A stretch of DNA of 64,000 nucleotides from the NCBI GenBank assembly GCA_016713905.1, contig JADJOE010000001.1, positions 554,501 through 618,500 on the forward strand, given 5' to 3'. Positions 26,303-35,129 of the stretch are shown one piece after another (within the stretch, counting starts at the first letter, position 1; each line of letters begins with the position of its first letter). A program made the position numbers and the translations under genes. The DNA comes from Candidatus Vicinibacter proximus. Lineage in GTDB: Bacteria > Bacteroidota > Bacteroidia > Chitinophagales > Saprospiraceae. The notes under the pieces are model-generated. The model searched no databases. It saw only the letters and a list, made by a program, of their open reading frames with translations, and was not told the DNA's origin.

Positions 26303-26602
26303 AAAATATAAATTTTAAAAAAAATTAGACAATAAACTGTCCCTTGAGGACACACTCAGACCATTAAAACTGTGCCAATCAAATAAAGTTGAAAATCTGT
26401 CAGATTTTTCTGTCAAAAGATGAGTTTTAATCAAAATTCGATTTCATTTGCAAAAAATTAACAAAAAAATGACTTACATTTTGTCATGTTTAGCAAAAAA
26501 CATTAATTTTTTTAAAAAAATATACCCGGATCTTGATTTCTTGGTATTTGATTTTTTAAATATGTAATGACCTTGACGACTTATCTTTGCGCAAATTTTA
26601 TT
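26303..26602. promoter_or_regulatory. Divergent groESL / carB control region
   Basis: This 300-base region contains TCTGTCA twice in tandem (26396-26402 and 26409-26415) and a perfect ATGAC-N9-GTCAT dyad (26469-26487), so TGTCA occurs three times plus its complement. No CIRCE element is present. A TATCTTTG -7 box for carB is at 26582-26589. The repeated TGTCA units on the groES side look like binding sites for a heat-shock regulator; this is inference from position and repetition. Confidence 0.5.
26582..26589 (+). promoter_or_regulatory. -7 box for carB
   Basis: TATCTTTG matches TAnnTTTG and ends 13 bases before the ATG at 26603. It lies inside the longer frame that begins at 26567, showing that the upstream ATG is not used. 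No TTTG at the -33 spacing. Confidence 0.6.
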
Positions 26603-29422
26603 ATGCCCAAGGATAGTTCAATAAAATCCGTTCTGATTATTGGAAGCGGGCCAATCATCATAGGCCAAGCCTGCGAATTTGATTATTCAGGAACGCAAGC
26701 AGCAAGATCATTAAGAGAAGAAGGGATAGAAGTAAGTTTGATCAACTCCAATCCCGCAACCATCATGACTGATCCGTTAATGGCAGACCATATCTATCTC
26801 TGGCCACTTACGATTGAAAGCATTATAAAAATTCTTGAAGAAAGACAAATAGATGCCGTATTGCCCACAATGGGCGGGCAGACCGCTTTGAATCTCGCGA
26901 TTGAAGCGGATAAGCAAAACATTTGGCAGAGGTATAATGTAAGAATGATTGGAGTCGATATTGAGGCTATCGAACTAACTGAAGACCGAGAGAAATTTAG
27001 AGCACATATGCTAAAATTGGGGATAGGCGTAGCTCCATCCCAAATTGCCAATTCTTTTCTAGAAGGTAAAGAAGCTGCACAGCACATTGGCTTTCCACTC
27101 GTCATCAGGCCTTCATTTACTTTGGGCGGAACTGGTGGTAGCTTTGTGCATAAACAGGAGCAATTTGATGAAGCATTACGACGTGGTTTAGACGCATCCC
27201 CCACCCATGAGGTGTTGGTTGAAAAAGCAGTTTTGGGCTGGAAAGAATTTGAACTGGAATTGTTGAGGGATCAAAATGATAATGTGGTGATCATTTGCAC
27301 AGTTGAAAATCTCGATCCTATGGGCATCCACACCGGAGATTCTATTACTGTTGCACCTGCCATGACTTTGTCGGATACAGGTTTTCAAATGATGAGGGAC
27401 CAGGCTATAAGAATGATGAGGTCTTTAGGCAATTTTTCCGGCGGGTGTAATGTTCAGTTTGCTCAAAACCCGTCAAATGAGGAATTAATTGCCGTAGAAA
27501 TTAATCCCAGAGTAAGTCGTTCCAGTGCTTTGGCAAGCAAAGCTACAGGATATCCAATTGCCAAAATTGCTGCAAAACTAGCCCTCGGATACACCTTGGA
27601 TGAATTGAAAAATCAAATCACAGGAACAACAAGCGCCTTGTTTGAGCCTTCTCTGGATTATGTCATTGTCAAAATGCCCAGGTGGAATTTTGAAAAATTC
27701 TGGGGTGCAGATTCTAGATTAGGATTACAGATGAAATCTGTTGGGGAGGTAATGGCCATTGGGCGTTGTTTCAATGAAGCACTACAGAAGGCCTGTCAGA
27801 GTCAGGAGAATGATCGTCATGGATTAGGTGCAGATAAAAAAGAGTGGTTCAACACCCAAGATATTCTGGAGAGATTAGAAAAAGTTAGTGATGACCGAAT
27901 TTACCGACTTAAGGATGCTCTTCGGCTTGGTGTACCTGAAAAGACTGTTCAAAAATTAACTGGGATAGATCCATGGTTTATACGAGAAATAAAGAAACTT
28001 GTGCAAATGGAAGAACAATTGTTGAAATACAATCTTCCTGAAGACATTCCCGTAGACTTTTTTCTTGAATTAAAGAAAAATGGTTACTCTGATTCTCAAA
28101 TCGCCTGGATTTTACGAGTAGAGGATAAGGATGTAACATCGTATCGTAAAAAAATTGGCCTGCATAGAATTTATAAAACAGTGGACACCTGCGCTGCAGA
28201 GTTTCCTGCAAAAACGCCATATTATTATTCCTGTTATGACCAGGAAAATGAAAGTATTGTAAACACAGACAGAAAAAAAATAATTGTTTTGGGTTCTGGA
28301 CCTAACAGGATAGGACAAGGAATTGAATTTGACTACTGTTGTGTCCATGGAGTTATGGCCATCAAAGAAACAGGGATGGAGGCGATCATGGTGAATTGTA
28401 ATCCAGAAACAGTTTCAACAGATTTTGATTTAGCGGATAAACTATATTTTGAACCCATATATTGGGAGCATATTGAAGAGATCATTGACCATGAAAAACC
28501 AGATGGAATAATAGTCCAATTAGGTGGCCAAACTGCATTGAAATTAGCCGAGAAGATTCACAACAAAGGTATTCAATTGGTTGGCACAAGTTTCAACAGC
28601 ATGGACATTGCAGAGGATAGGGGTAGATTTTCAGATTTACTCAAAGAAATGGAAATTCCTTATCCGATTTATGGTGTCGCAACGGATGCAGATGAAGCTC
28701 TTGAAGTTGCGCGAAAAATTTCGTATCCGGTTTTGGTTAGACCGTCCTATGTACTAGGAGGCCAGAGGATGAGAATTGTAATTAACGATGAGGAATTGGA
28801 AAGACATGTACTTTCTATTTTCAAACATATGCCAGACAATAAAGTGCTGATAGACCAATTCCTAGAAAGGGCAAAAGAAGCAGAGATTGATGCCATCTGT
28901 GATGGAGAAGAGGTTCATATTATGGGCATCATGGAACATATTGAACCCGCCGGAATACACTCAGGAGACAGTTCTGCAGTATTACCTACCTACAGTCTTT
29001 CAGCTAAAAGTGTTGAGACCATGATCGAGTATGCAAAAAGAATTGCCTTTAAATTAGAAATTAAAGGTTTGATCAATATTCAGTTTGCAATCAAAGGGGA
29101 ACAAGTTTATGTAATCGAGGCTAATCCAAGAGCATCAAGAACCACACCATTTATTGCTAAAGCTTATGAAGTACCATACTTGAATATTGCTACCAAAGTA
29201 ATGTTAGGCACACATAAGCTAAAGGACTTTTCAATAACCCATAAACTCAAAGGTTATGCAATTAAAGTTCCTGTATTTTCATTTAACAAATTTCCTGGTG
29301 TAGACATAAGTCTTGGCCCAGAAATGAAATCTACTGGTGAAGCTATTTATTATATAAAAGATCTACACGATCCATTTTTTAGAGATTTGGATTCTAAGCG
29401 ATATATGTATCTTACAAGATAA
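26603..29422 (+). CDS. carB: Carbamoyl-phosphate synthase large subunit, short form without allosteric domain
   Basis: About 939 residues from ATG 26603 ('MPKDSSIKSVLIIGSGPIIIGQACEFDYSG'); the upstream ATG at 26567 is rejected because a -7 box overlaps it. The two ATP-grasp halves are clear: 'SFTLGGTGGSF' and 'SYVLGGQRMRIV', each with its own 'GQTAL', 'EINPR' / 'EANPR' site. It makes carbamoyl phosphate for pyrimidine and arginine synthesis with the glutaminase CarA, which is not in the window. The protein ends soon after 'LGPEMKSTGEAIYY'; the roughly 130-residue MGS-like regulatory domain that binds UMP and ornithine in E. coli is missing, a form also seen in Flavobacteria. Confidence 0.95.
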   Translation: MPKDSSIKSVLIIGSGPIIIGQACEFDYSGTQAARSLREEGIEVSLINSNPATIMTDPLMADHIYLWPLTIESIIKILEERQIDAVLPTMGGQTALNLAIEADKQNIWQRYNVRMIGVDIEAIELTEDREKFRAHMLKLGIGVAPSQIANSFLEGKEAAQHIGFPLVIRPSFTLGGTGGSFVHKQEQFDEALRRGLDASPTHEVLVEKAVLGWKEFELELLRDQNDNVVIICTVENLDPMGIHTGDSITVAPAMTLSDTGFQMMRDQAIRMMRSLGNFSGGCNVQFAQNPSNEELIAVEINPRVSRSSALASKATGYPIAKIAAKLALGYTLDELKNQITGTTSALFEPSLDYVIVKMPRWNFEKFWGADSRLGLQMKSVGEVMAIGRCFNEALQKACQSQENDRHGLGADKKEWFNTQDILERLEKVSDDRIYRLKDALRLGVPEKTVQKLTGIDPWFIREIKKLVQMEEQLLKYNLPEDIPVDFFLELKKNGYSDSQIAWILRVEDKDVTSYRKKIGLHRIYKTVDTCAAEFPAKTPYYYSCYDQENESIVNTDRKKIIVLGSGPNRIGQGIEFDYCCVHGVMAIKETGMEAIMVNCNPETVSTDFDLADKLYFEPIYWEHIEEIIDHEKPDGIIVQLGGQTALKLAEKIHNKGIQLVGTSFNSMDIAEDRGRFSDLLKEMEIPYPIYGVATDADEALEVARKISYPVLVRPSYVLGGQRMRIVINDEELERHVLSIFKHMPDNKVLIDQFLERAKEAEIDAICDGEEVHIMGIMEHIEPAGIHSGDSSAVLPTYSLSAKSVETMIEYAKRIAFKLEIKGLINIQFAIKGEQVYVIEANPRASRTTPFIAKAYEVPYLNIATKVMLGTHKLKDFSITHKLKGYAIKVPVFSFNKFPGVDISLGPEMKSTGEAIYYIKDLHDPFFRDLDSKRYMYLTR

Positions 29423-29479
29423 TAAAAATGATTTTCCATTTACCTTAATGGTGATAATTTTTTAATTTGTTTTATAACT

Positions 29480-30112
29480 ATGATTCTTCAAACCCAAGGA
29501 TTGGGAATTGATTTTAAGAATGGAAAATCGATGAGATTTCCGGACTTACTTTTGGTTAAAGGAGAGACACTCTTAATACATGGTCCATCTGGTTGTGGGA
29601 AAACCAGTTTGCTCCATTTACTTTGTGGACTTATAACCCCAACTCTGGGCATTGTGGAAATTTTGAATCAGAATATCCATAACTTATCAAAGTTTGAATT
29701 GGATTATTTCCGAGGACAACATATAGGAATATGTTTGCAGAAGCCAATATTTATTAAATCTTTATCCGTATTGGAGAATCTATTCTTGGCGAGGCAATTG
29801 GCAGGAAAAAATAAAGACATCAAAATTGTAAGCAGCTGGTTAGAGAAATTTAATCTGTTGTCCTTAAAAAACAGAAAGACCTTTTCCTTGTCCCTTGGCG
29901 AGCAGCAGCGACTAATGTTCATCAGGGCGTTGGTCACCGAGCCCGATTTAATTTTGGCTGATGAACCGACATCATCTCTGGATGATGTTAATGCAGAAAT
30001 GATTGCTGAAGTCTTAATGACCAGTTGTCGGGATCAAAAAACATCTTTAGTAGTGGTCAGTCATGATTCAAGATTGAAGACCAAATTTTCAAACCAGATT
30101 ATTTTGCAATGA
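29480..30112 (+). CDS. ABC transporter ATP-binding protein (LolD/MacB-like)
   Basis: A 210-residue ATPase. Walker A 'GPSGCGKTSL', Q-loop 'LQKPIFIKSLSVLENL', signature 'FSLSLGEQQRLMFIRAL' (LSLGEQ, as in LolD/MacB), Walker B 'LILADEPTSSLDD' and H-loop 'VVSHDSRL' are all present. Its stop overlaps the permease start in an ATGA. This pair could act on lipoproteins, like LolCDE, or on another envelope substrate. Confidence 0.88.
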   Translation: MILQTQGLGIDFKNGKSMRFPDLLLVKGETLLIHGPSGCGKTSLLHLLCGLITPTLGIVEILNQNIHNLSKFELDYFRGQHIGICLQKPIFIKSLSVLENLFLARQLAGKNKDIKIVSSWLEKFNLLSLKNRKTFSLSLGEQQRLMFIRALVTEPDLILADEPTSSLDDVNAEMIAEVLMTSCRDQKTSLVVVSHDSRLKTKFSNQIILQ

Positions 30113-31377
30113 GTCTATTTTACCTAGCGTGGAAAAATCTAAGTACTAGACCAGCAAGATTTCTATTTGTGGTCCTATTAATGAGTGTAGCAGCAAGTTT
30201 GAGTTTATTAATACTGCTGGTGAATGAACAATTTAGTCAACATTTGGGAAAAAGCAGTGAAAATATAGACCTCATTTTATGTAGTAAAGGAAGTCCGTTA
30301 CAATCCGTTATGTGTAATGTAATGTATGTGGATGCGCCTACTGGAAATATTTCTTCAGATGAGATAAAACCATTTTTAAATCCTAAGCATCCGGTAATTG
30401 AAAGTAGCATTCCAATTTCTAGTGGGGATAGTTATGAAGATTATCGAATTATCGGAACTACACTTGAGTATTTTCCATTTATGCAATTGCAATTAAGTGA
30501 GGGTTCTTTCTTCGCTAATGATTTTGATGCTGTTCTTGGTTCAGAAGTTTCAAAATTACAAAAATTAAAACTTGGAGATAAGTTTCAATCCAATCATGGA
30601 TTAGTAAAAGAAGATGCTTCCCACGAACATGAACAGCAACTTATTGTCAAAGGAATATTATTGCCAAGTGGAACAATAAAGGACAGATTAATATTTACCA
30701 ATATATCCAGTTATTGGTCAATGCATCATGACGAAAAAGAAGAAGAAAACAAAGAAGAACTTGACCATCACGAATTTGATGGCCTACCACAAAATGTTAA
30801 CTCATTAGAAAATTTGAGAAACAGTTCTGGAGAAATAACCGCCTTACTTTTAAAATTTAAAGGCAATAATATACAAGCCTTGAATTTTGGCAGAAACATT
30901 AATCAAAACACAGGACTTATGGCTGTTAATCCGGCGATTGAAATCAGCAGATTATATGAGCTTAGTGGTTCTGCAAGCGAATTGTTCAATATTATTGGAT
31001 GGATACTTGGGTTGTTAGCAACTTTTGCCATCATCATAAATTTGTTTCAGGCATTTGAAGAAAGAAAGATAGAAATGGCAATCATGAGGTTGGGAGGAGC
31101 AGGAAAAGTTCGTTTATTCACATTAATGATGCTAGAGGGACTAATCATAAGTATTATAGGAATTTCTGTTGCATTTCTAATAGCACATGGTAGTTTGGAA
31201 GTAGCGTCAGTATATTTTAAATTGGGGGAGAAGTACAATGTTACTGGCAAATATTTTTCAATGGACGAAATGAAGATTATTGCCGGGGGACTTTTAATAG
31301 GTGCTTTTTCTGCAATATGGCCTGCCGTAAAAGCCTATAGACAGGATTTGCATAGAGTGATTTCAAGTATAGATTAA
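30109..31377 (+). CDS. ABC transporter permease (FtsX/MacB family) with His/acid-rich loop
   Basis: A 422-residue permease with an N-terminal membrane helix (about 12-40), a large periplasmic domain and three C-terminal helices, the FtsX/MacB layout. The conserved 'EERKIEMAIMRLGGAGKVRLFTLMMLEG' segment matches the coupling region. A loop at about residues 205-223 reads 'MHHDEKEEENKEELDHHEFD', unusually rich in His, Asp and Glu. Such loops often bind zinc or other metals, and similar ATPase/permease pairs occur in zinc-regulated clusters, so a metal-linked role is a reasonable guess. It converges with recO, nine bases apart. Confidence 0.85.
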   Translation: MSLFYLAWKNLSTRPARFLFVVLLMSVAASLSLLILLVNEQFSQHLGKSSENIDLILCSKGSPLQSVMCNVMYVDAPTGNISSDEIKPFLNPKHPVIESSIPISSGDSYEDYRIIGTTLEYFPFMQLQLSEGSFFANDFDAVLGSEVSKLQKLKLGDKFQSNHGLVKEDASHEHEQQLIVKGILLPSGTIKDRLIFTNISSYWSMHHDEKEEENKEELDHHEFDGLPQNVNSLENLRNSSGEITALLLKFKGNNIQALNFGRNINQNTGLMAVNPAIEISRLYELSGSASELFNIIGWILGLLATFAIIINLFQAFEERKIEMAIMRLGGAGKVRLFTLMMLEGLIISIIGISVAFLIAHGSLEVASVYFKLGEKYNVTGKYFSMDEMKIIAGGLLIGAFSAIWPAVKAYRQDLHRVISSID

Positions 31378-31386
31378 ATACTCCTA

Positions 31387-32109
31387 CTATAGAATTGATT
31401 TAAAAATATCAGGAGAATTAAGCAATCCAAAATTTTCTATGTGAATCCTATAGTAAAGTAAAATTCCATCTAATAATTTTCTTCTATGTAAATTATTCAG
31501 TTTTATTGGAAGGGTCTGTTGAGCATCAGTTTCACTTAAAAGTAGATGCATATATTGACTTAAAACTGGCTCAAGGTGATATGGGCTTTGAATCAAGTAG
31601 GAACAAAACTGACCATTTTCTAAATCAAATGCATTGTTTGAGTCAGAAAAATTATTCTCAGGTTGGAATCCGAGAATCTTGGTTAATCTGATTAAAAATT
31701 TTAGATGGAAGTCAGAATCAACTATTTCTTGCTTATCCAGAATAATCAGACATCTTTGAATGAATTGAAAAAGCTCAGGATTGGGATGGTGGTCTTTTAT
31801 TGTTTTACGACAAATTTCCAGAATGAAAGTAGATATTGCTGATTTTATAAGATTATAATATAGGTCATTGTAGACATAGGCGTAATTCACCTCTTTTAAT
31901 CGGTGTAAATTTTTTTGTTCGCTAAAATAGGCAACTAACTCTATGATGTTTCCGACACTTAAAATGGCCGCAAGCCTTTGATCCCCTTTCTTAAAAACAC
32001 CATTAATAAGAAAGGAATGTAATCCCAAATCCTCAGTGAAAATATCAAGAATTAAGCTGGATTCCCTGTATTTTAATACTTTAAGTACAATTCCTTTAGT
32101 ACGGATCAT
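31387..32109 (-). CDS. recO: DNA repair protein RecO
   Basis: A 240-residue protein with the RecO N-terminal OB fold ('TKGIVLKVLKYRESSLILDIFTEDLG', 'GVFKKG'), followed by an alpha-helical domain. It helps load RecA on SSB-coated gaps together with RecR and RecF. The C-terminal zinc site of some RecO proteins is absent. A perfect 8-bp dyad (32117-32138) lies just upstream of its ATG. It follows the proline dehydrogenase gene by 58 bases. Confidence 0.88.
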   Translation of the reverse strand: MIRTKGIVLKVLKYRESSLILDIFTEDLGLHSFLINGVFKKGDQRLAAILSVGNIIELVAYFSEQKNLHRLKEVNYAYVYNDLYYNLIKSAISTFILEICRKTIKDHHPNPELFQFIQRCLIILDKQEIVDSDFHLKFLIRLTKILGFQPENNFSDSNNAFDLENGQFCSYLIQSPYHLEPVLSQYMHLLLSETDAQQTLPIKLNNLHRRKLLDGILLYYRIHIENFGLLNSPDIFKSIL

Positions 32110-32116
32110 CTTTTGG

Positions 32117-32138
32117 ACAGTAATTAATTCATTACTGT
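32117..32138. promoter_or_regulatory. Perfect dyad between the proline dehydrogenase gene and recO
   Basis: ACAGTAAT (32117-32124) and ATTACTGT (32131-32138) are perfect inverted repeats with a six-base spacer, ending eight bases before the recO ATG. There is no T run, so an operator is more likely than a terminator. Confidence 0.5.
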
Positions 32139-32167
32139 TAAAATCTTATTTATGGTTTATCATCCAC

Positions 32168-33361
32168 TTACTTCAGCAATCCTCTTCTTTTCATTTCCCT
32201 AGTAAGTAAATTTAATTCCCTGCTCATGTCTCCTGTAACACTAGTGTTTTCCTGCGCCCTTCTGGTCAGGTAAGGGGTGACATCTCTTATAGGTCCGTAA
32301 GGGACATATTTAGCTACATTGTAACCTTGGGAAGAAAGGTTGAATGTAAGATTATCGCTCATTCCGTACAATTGACAGAAATTCATGTGTGGATGATCCC
32401 GGGGAATTTGTTTTTGTGCCATTAAATCAACTTGGAGCTGATTGCTCTCCCAATTGTGACTGGAATTACAAAGACTTATAAGTTCAAAATTCTCAATGCA
32501 AAATCTTAGGGCATAATTATAATCACGATCTGTTGAGGATTTATCTGGTTGGATTGGATCTGAATATCCTTTCTCCTGAGCTCTTAACCGCTCCTTTTCC
32601 ATATAAGCCCCGCGCACAATTTTAACACCCAGAATAAAATTATTTTCTTTTGCAGTAATGAAATTGTCCTTTAAAAATTCAAGCCTGTCTTTGCGGTATA
32701 ATTGGTAAGTATTATATATTATGGGCTTTTCCTTATTGTAAATGGCCATATATTTCATAACTAATTGATCAATTGGATCTTGGATCCAACTTTCTTCTGC
32801 ATCCACAAAAATCGATACACCCATTTCAAAAGCTTTCTTACACAATTGTGCAAAACGGTCCTCTAGTCTTTGAAATTGAACATTTTCTATTTCATTAAGT
32901 CTTTCTCCGGATTGGATTTTTTCAAGAACACTAATTGGCACATAGCCGGTAAGTTTTGTTGAAATTACAGGAACATTAGGATTGCTACACGCAAATTCAA
33001 TGGCTTTAATATTTTCTGCTAAAGTGTGTTCAAAATCTTCTTCTTTTTCTTTTGCTTCCACACCAAAGTCCAAAATGGTCAGAGTGTTTCGGAAATTCAA
33101 ACGGTCTACAACTTTCTGACATTCAAAAAGGTTGGTACCACCGCAAAACTGAAAAAAAATTGTTTCCCTAATAAAGGGATCCCCAATCCCAAAAGGCATC
33201 CTTGCAGCCAGGTTTCCAAAAAAAGAACCAAGCTTGACTAATGTCGGATTATTCATGAGTTGAAATAATCTATAAGTTTTTACAAGTTCCTTATTTGATT
33301 TATAGGAAAAAGCAATTTCCGTATTGTTAAAATCAAGATTCGGGTCTCCAGGTTCTGACAT
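32168..33361 (-). CDS. Proline dehydrogenase
   Basis: A 397-residue FAD enzyme of the PRODH family that oxidises proline to pyrroline-5-carboxylate. Family motifs: 'FVDAEESWIQDPIDQLV', 'GVKIVRGAYMEKERLRAQ', 'NSSHNWES', 'FCQLYGMSDNLTFNLSSQGYNVAKYVPYGP' and the C-terminal 'YLTRRAQENTSVTG' (substrate-binding Arg pair). It is a stand-alone PRODH, not a PutA fusion; the partner P5C dehydrogenase is not in the window. Confidence 0.95.
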   Translation of the reverse strand: MSEPGDPNLDFNNTEIAFSYKSNKELVKTYRLFQLMNNPTLVKLGSFFGNLAARMPFGIGDPFIRETIFFQFCGGTNLFECQKVVDRLNFRNTLTILDFGVEAKEKEEDFEHTLAENIKAIEFACSNPNVPVISTKLTGYVPISVLEKIQSGERLNEIENVQFQRLEDRFAQLCKKAFEMGVSIFVDAEESWIQDPIDQLVMKYMAIYNKEKPIIYNTYQLYRKDRLEFLKDNFITAKENNFILGVKIVRGAYMEKERLRAQEKGYSDPIQPDKSSTDRDYNYALRFCIENFELISLCNSSHNWESNQLQVDLMAQKQIPRDHPHMNFCQLYGMSDNLTFNLSSQGYNVAKYVPYGPIRDVTPYLTRRAQENTSVTGDMSRELNLLTREMKRRGLLK

Positions 33362-33700
33362 AATTTAATTTGAGATGTTTTATTTTATTTTTGAGATTCA
33401 ATTGCATCACAAAAACCCTTCAAAAATAACTTTTTTTCACTCCCTGCCGACATCAATTTTACAGAAGTATCAAAATTATTTTCAAAATTTAATTTCTAAG
33501 ATGATCTGGATGGAGCATTATGACATCCAACTTATGAATCTTGGCATTTCACATAATTTGATAACCCTTAAAATTTAAAATAAGTGTTTGATTTCTAATC
33601 ATATAAGTATTTTTTTATCTCATTTTAATCCCATAATAATTTCTGACAATTTGTCATTTCATCGTAAATGAGCTATATTTGACCTCTTTTTTTATTACAA
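33362..33700. other. Gene-less region with the miaB promoter
   Basis: This 339-base stretch lies between the divergent proline dehydrogenase gene and miaB. A 67-residue frame (33375-33578) has no recognisable protein character and I regard it as chance. The only clear signal is the miaB promoter at its right end. Confidence 0.6.
33650..33681 (+). promoter_or_regulatory. Strong Bacteroidota-type promoter of the miaB operon
   Basis: TTTG at 33650-33653, a 20-base spacer, and TATATTTG at 33674-33681 give an exact match to the TTTG / TAnnTTTG consensus. The miaB ATG is 19 bases downstream. This is the best promoter match in the window. Confidence 0.82.
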
Positions 33701-35128
33701 ATGACGTACCATCAAGTTCCTACTCATGAAGCCCCATTAATGGAGGAAAATCGCCAGGGAGAGATCTTGGATTTCCCCAATATAGCTGCCCAAACTGCCA
33801 CTCGTTATTTTTATATTGAGAGTTATGGCTGCCAAATGAATTTTAGTGATTCTGAAATTGTGGCATCTATCCTCTCTGAAGAAGGTATGAAATCTACCAG
33901 GGATTTTCAGCTTGCTGAATTGATCCTTTTAAATACTTGTTCCATTAGAGAAAAAGCAGAAGAAACTGTAAAAAAAAGATTGAAGGAGTTTGCCAAACTT
34001 AAAAAAAGCAAGCCGGATTTGCTCATTGGGGTTCTGGGTTGTATGGCAGAACGCTTAAAGTCCAAATTTCTTGAAGATGAAAAGTTGGTAGATATTGTTG
34101 TTGGGCCAGACGCCTATCGCGATTTACCCCGTTTAGTTAATCAAGCTTATGATGGGGATAAAGGGATAAATGTATTTTTATCCAGAGAAGAAACATATGC
34201 AGATATAGCCCCTTTAAGGTTAGAAAGTAATGGAATAACTGCATTCATATCTATTATGAGAGGGTGCGACAATATGTGTTCCTTTTGCGTAGTGCCTTAT
34301 ACCAGAGGAAGGGAAAGGAGTAGGAATGCCTTTACCATAATGGCGGAGGCTGAGGACCTATTTTCAAAAGGATTCCGCGAGGTAACTTTGTTAGGACAGA
34401 ATGTCGATAGCTATAAGTGGGAAAACCCGGAGACTGGACAAATGGTCAATTTTGCAAATCTCTTGCAAATGATTGCTGAGATAAATCCTTTACTTAGGGT
34501 AAGATTTTCTACATCACATCCGAAAGACATAACAGATGAAGTTCTGTTGACTATGGCAAAGTATAATAATATATGCAAATATATTCATCTGCCGGTTCAA
34601 TCCGGTTCCAGCAGAATACTCAAATTAATGAACCGGACCTATGATCGTGAATGGTACCTGAACCGGATTGCATCTATTAAAAGCATCATTCCAGATTGTG
34701 CGGTTTCATCTGATGTGATTACCGGGTTTTGTTCCGAAACAGAAATCGATCATCTGGATACCCTATCCATTATGGAATGGTCTGATTACAGTATGTCCTA
34801 CATGTTTTATTATTCAGAAAGACCAGGGACACCGGCTGCGAAAAAATTGAGTGATGATGTTTCACTAGAAGTAAAAAAGAAAAGGCTAAGTGAAATTATC
34901 AGACTCCAGAATCAAATAAGTTACAGACATAATCAAAGGGATATAGGACAAGTTTTCGAAGTGCTCATTGAAGGTGATTCAAAGCGTTCGGATCAAATGT
35001 TTAAGGGGAGGAATTCACAAAATAAAATGATTATATTTCCTAAAAAGCCAGGACTTAAATCCGGCGATTATGTATTGGTCAAAGTTGTATCAGCATCAAG
35101 TGCCACACTTAATGGTGAGATAGTTTAG
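33701..35128 (+). CDS. miaB: tRNA-2-methylthio-N6-dimethylallyladenosine synthase MiaB
   Basis: A 475-residue radical-SAM methylthiotransferase that modifies A37 of tRNAs. The N-terminal cluster Cys lie in 'YGCQMNFSDSE', 'NTCSIREKAEE' and 'GVLGCMAERL'; the radical-SAM motif is 'GCDNMCSFCVVPYTRGRERSR'; a TRAM domain closes the protein. It starts a five-gene transcript with a sigma-54 activator, lptE, a TPR-like gene and secG, an order conserved in other Bacteroidota. Confidence 0.97.
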   Translation: MTYHQVPTHEAPLMEENRQGEILDFPNIAAQTATRYFYIESYGCQMNFSDSEIVASILSEEGMKSTRDFQLAELILLNTCSIREKAEETVKKRLKEFAKLKKSKPDLLIGVLGCMAERLKSKFLEDEKLVDIVVGPDAYRDLPRLVNQAYDGDKGINVFLSREETYADIAPLRLESNGITAFISIMRGCDNMCSFCVVPYTRGRERSRNAFTIMAEAEDLFSKGFREVTLLGQNVDSYKWENPETGQMVNFANLLQMIAEINPLLRVRFSTSHPKDITDEVLLTMAKYNNICKYIHLPVQSGSSRILKLMNRTYDREWYLNRIASIKSIIPDCAVSSDVITGFCSETEIDHLDTLSIMEWSDYSMSYMFYYSERPGTPAAKKLSDDVSLEVKKKRLSEIIRLQNQISYRHNQRDIGQVFEVLIEGDSKRSDQMFKGRNSQNKMIIFPKKPGLKSGDYVLVKVVSASSATLNGEIV

Positions 35129-35129
35129 A

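Noticed and set aside
26567..26602. Upstream ATG for carB
   Set aside because: The -7 box TATCTTTG lies inside the extension and the family normally starts at the 'MPKDSSIKSV' position.
26303..26602. CIRCE element for groESL
   Set aside because: No TTAGCACTC-N9-GAGTGCTAA sequence or close variant is present.
29423..29479. Terminator after carB
   Set aside because: CCATT/AATGG forms only a 5-bp stem and the T run is displaced; too weak to report.
33375..33578. 67-residue frame between the proline dehydrogenase gene and miaB
   Set aside because: No start context, no recognisable motif and AT-driven composition; it lies in a promoter region.
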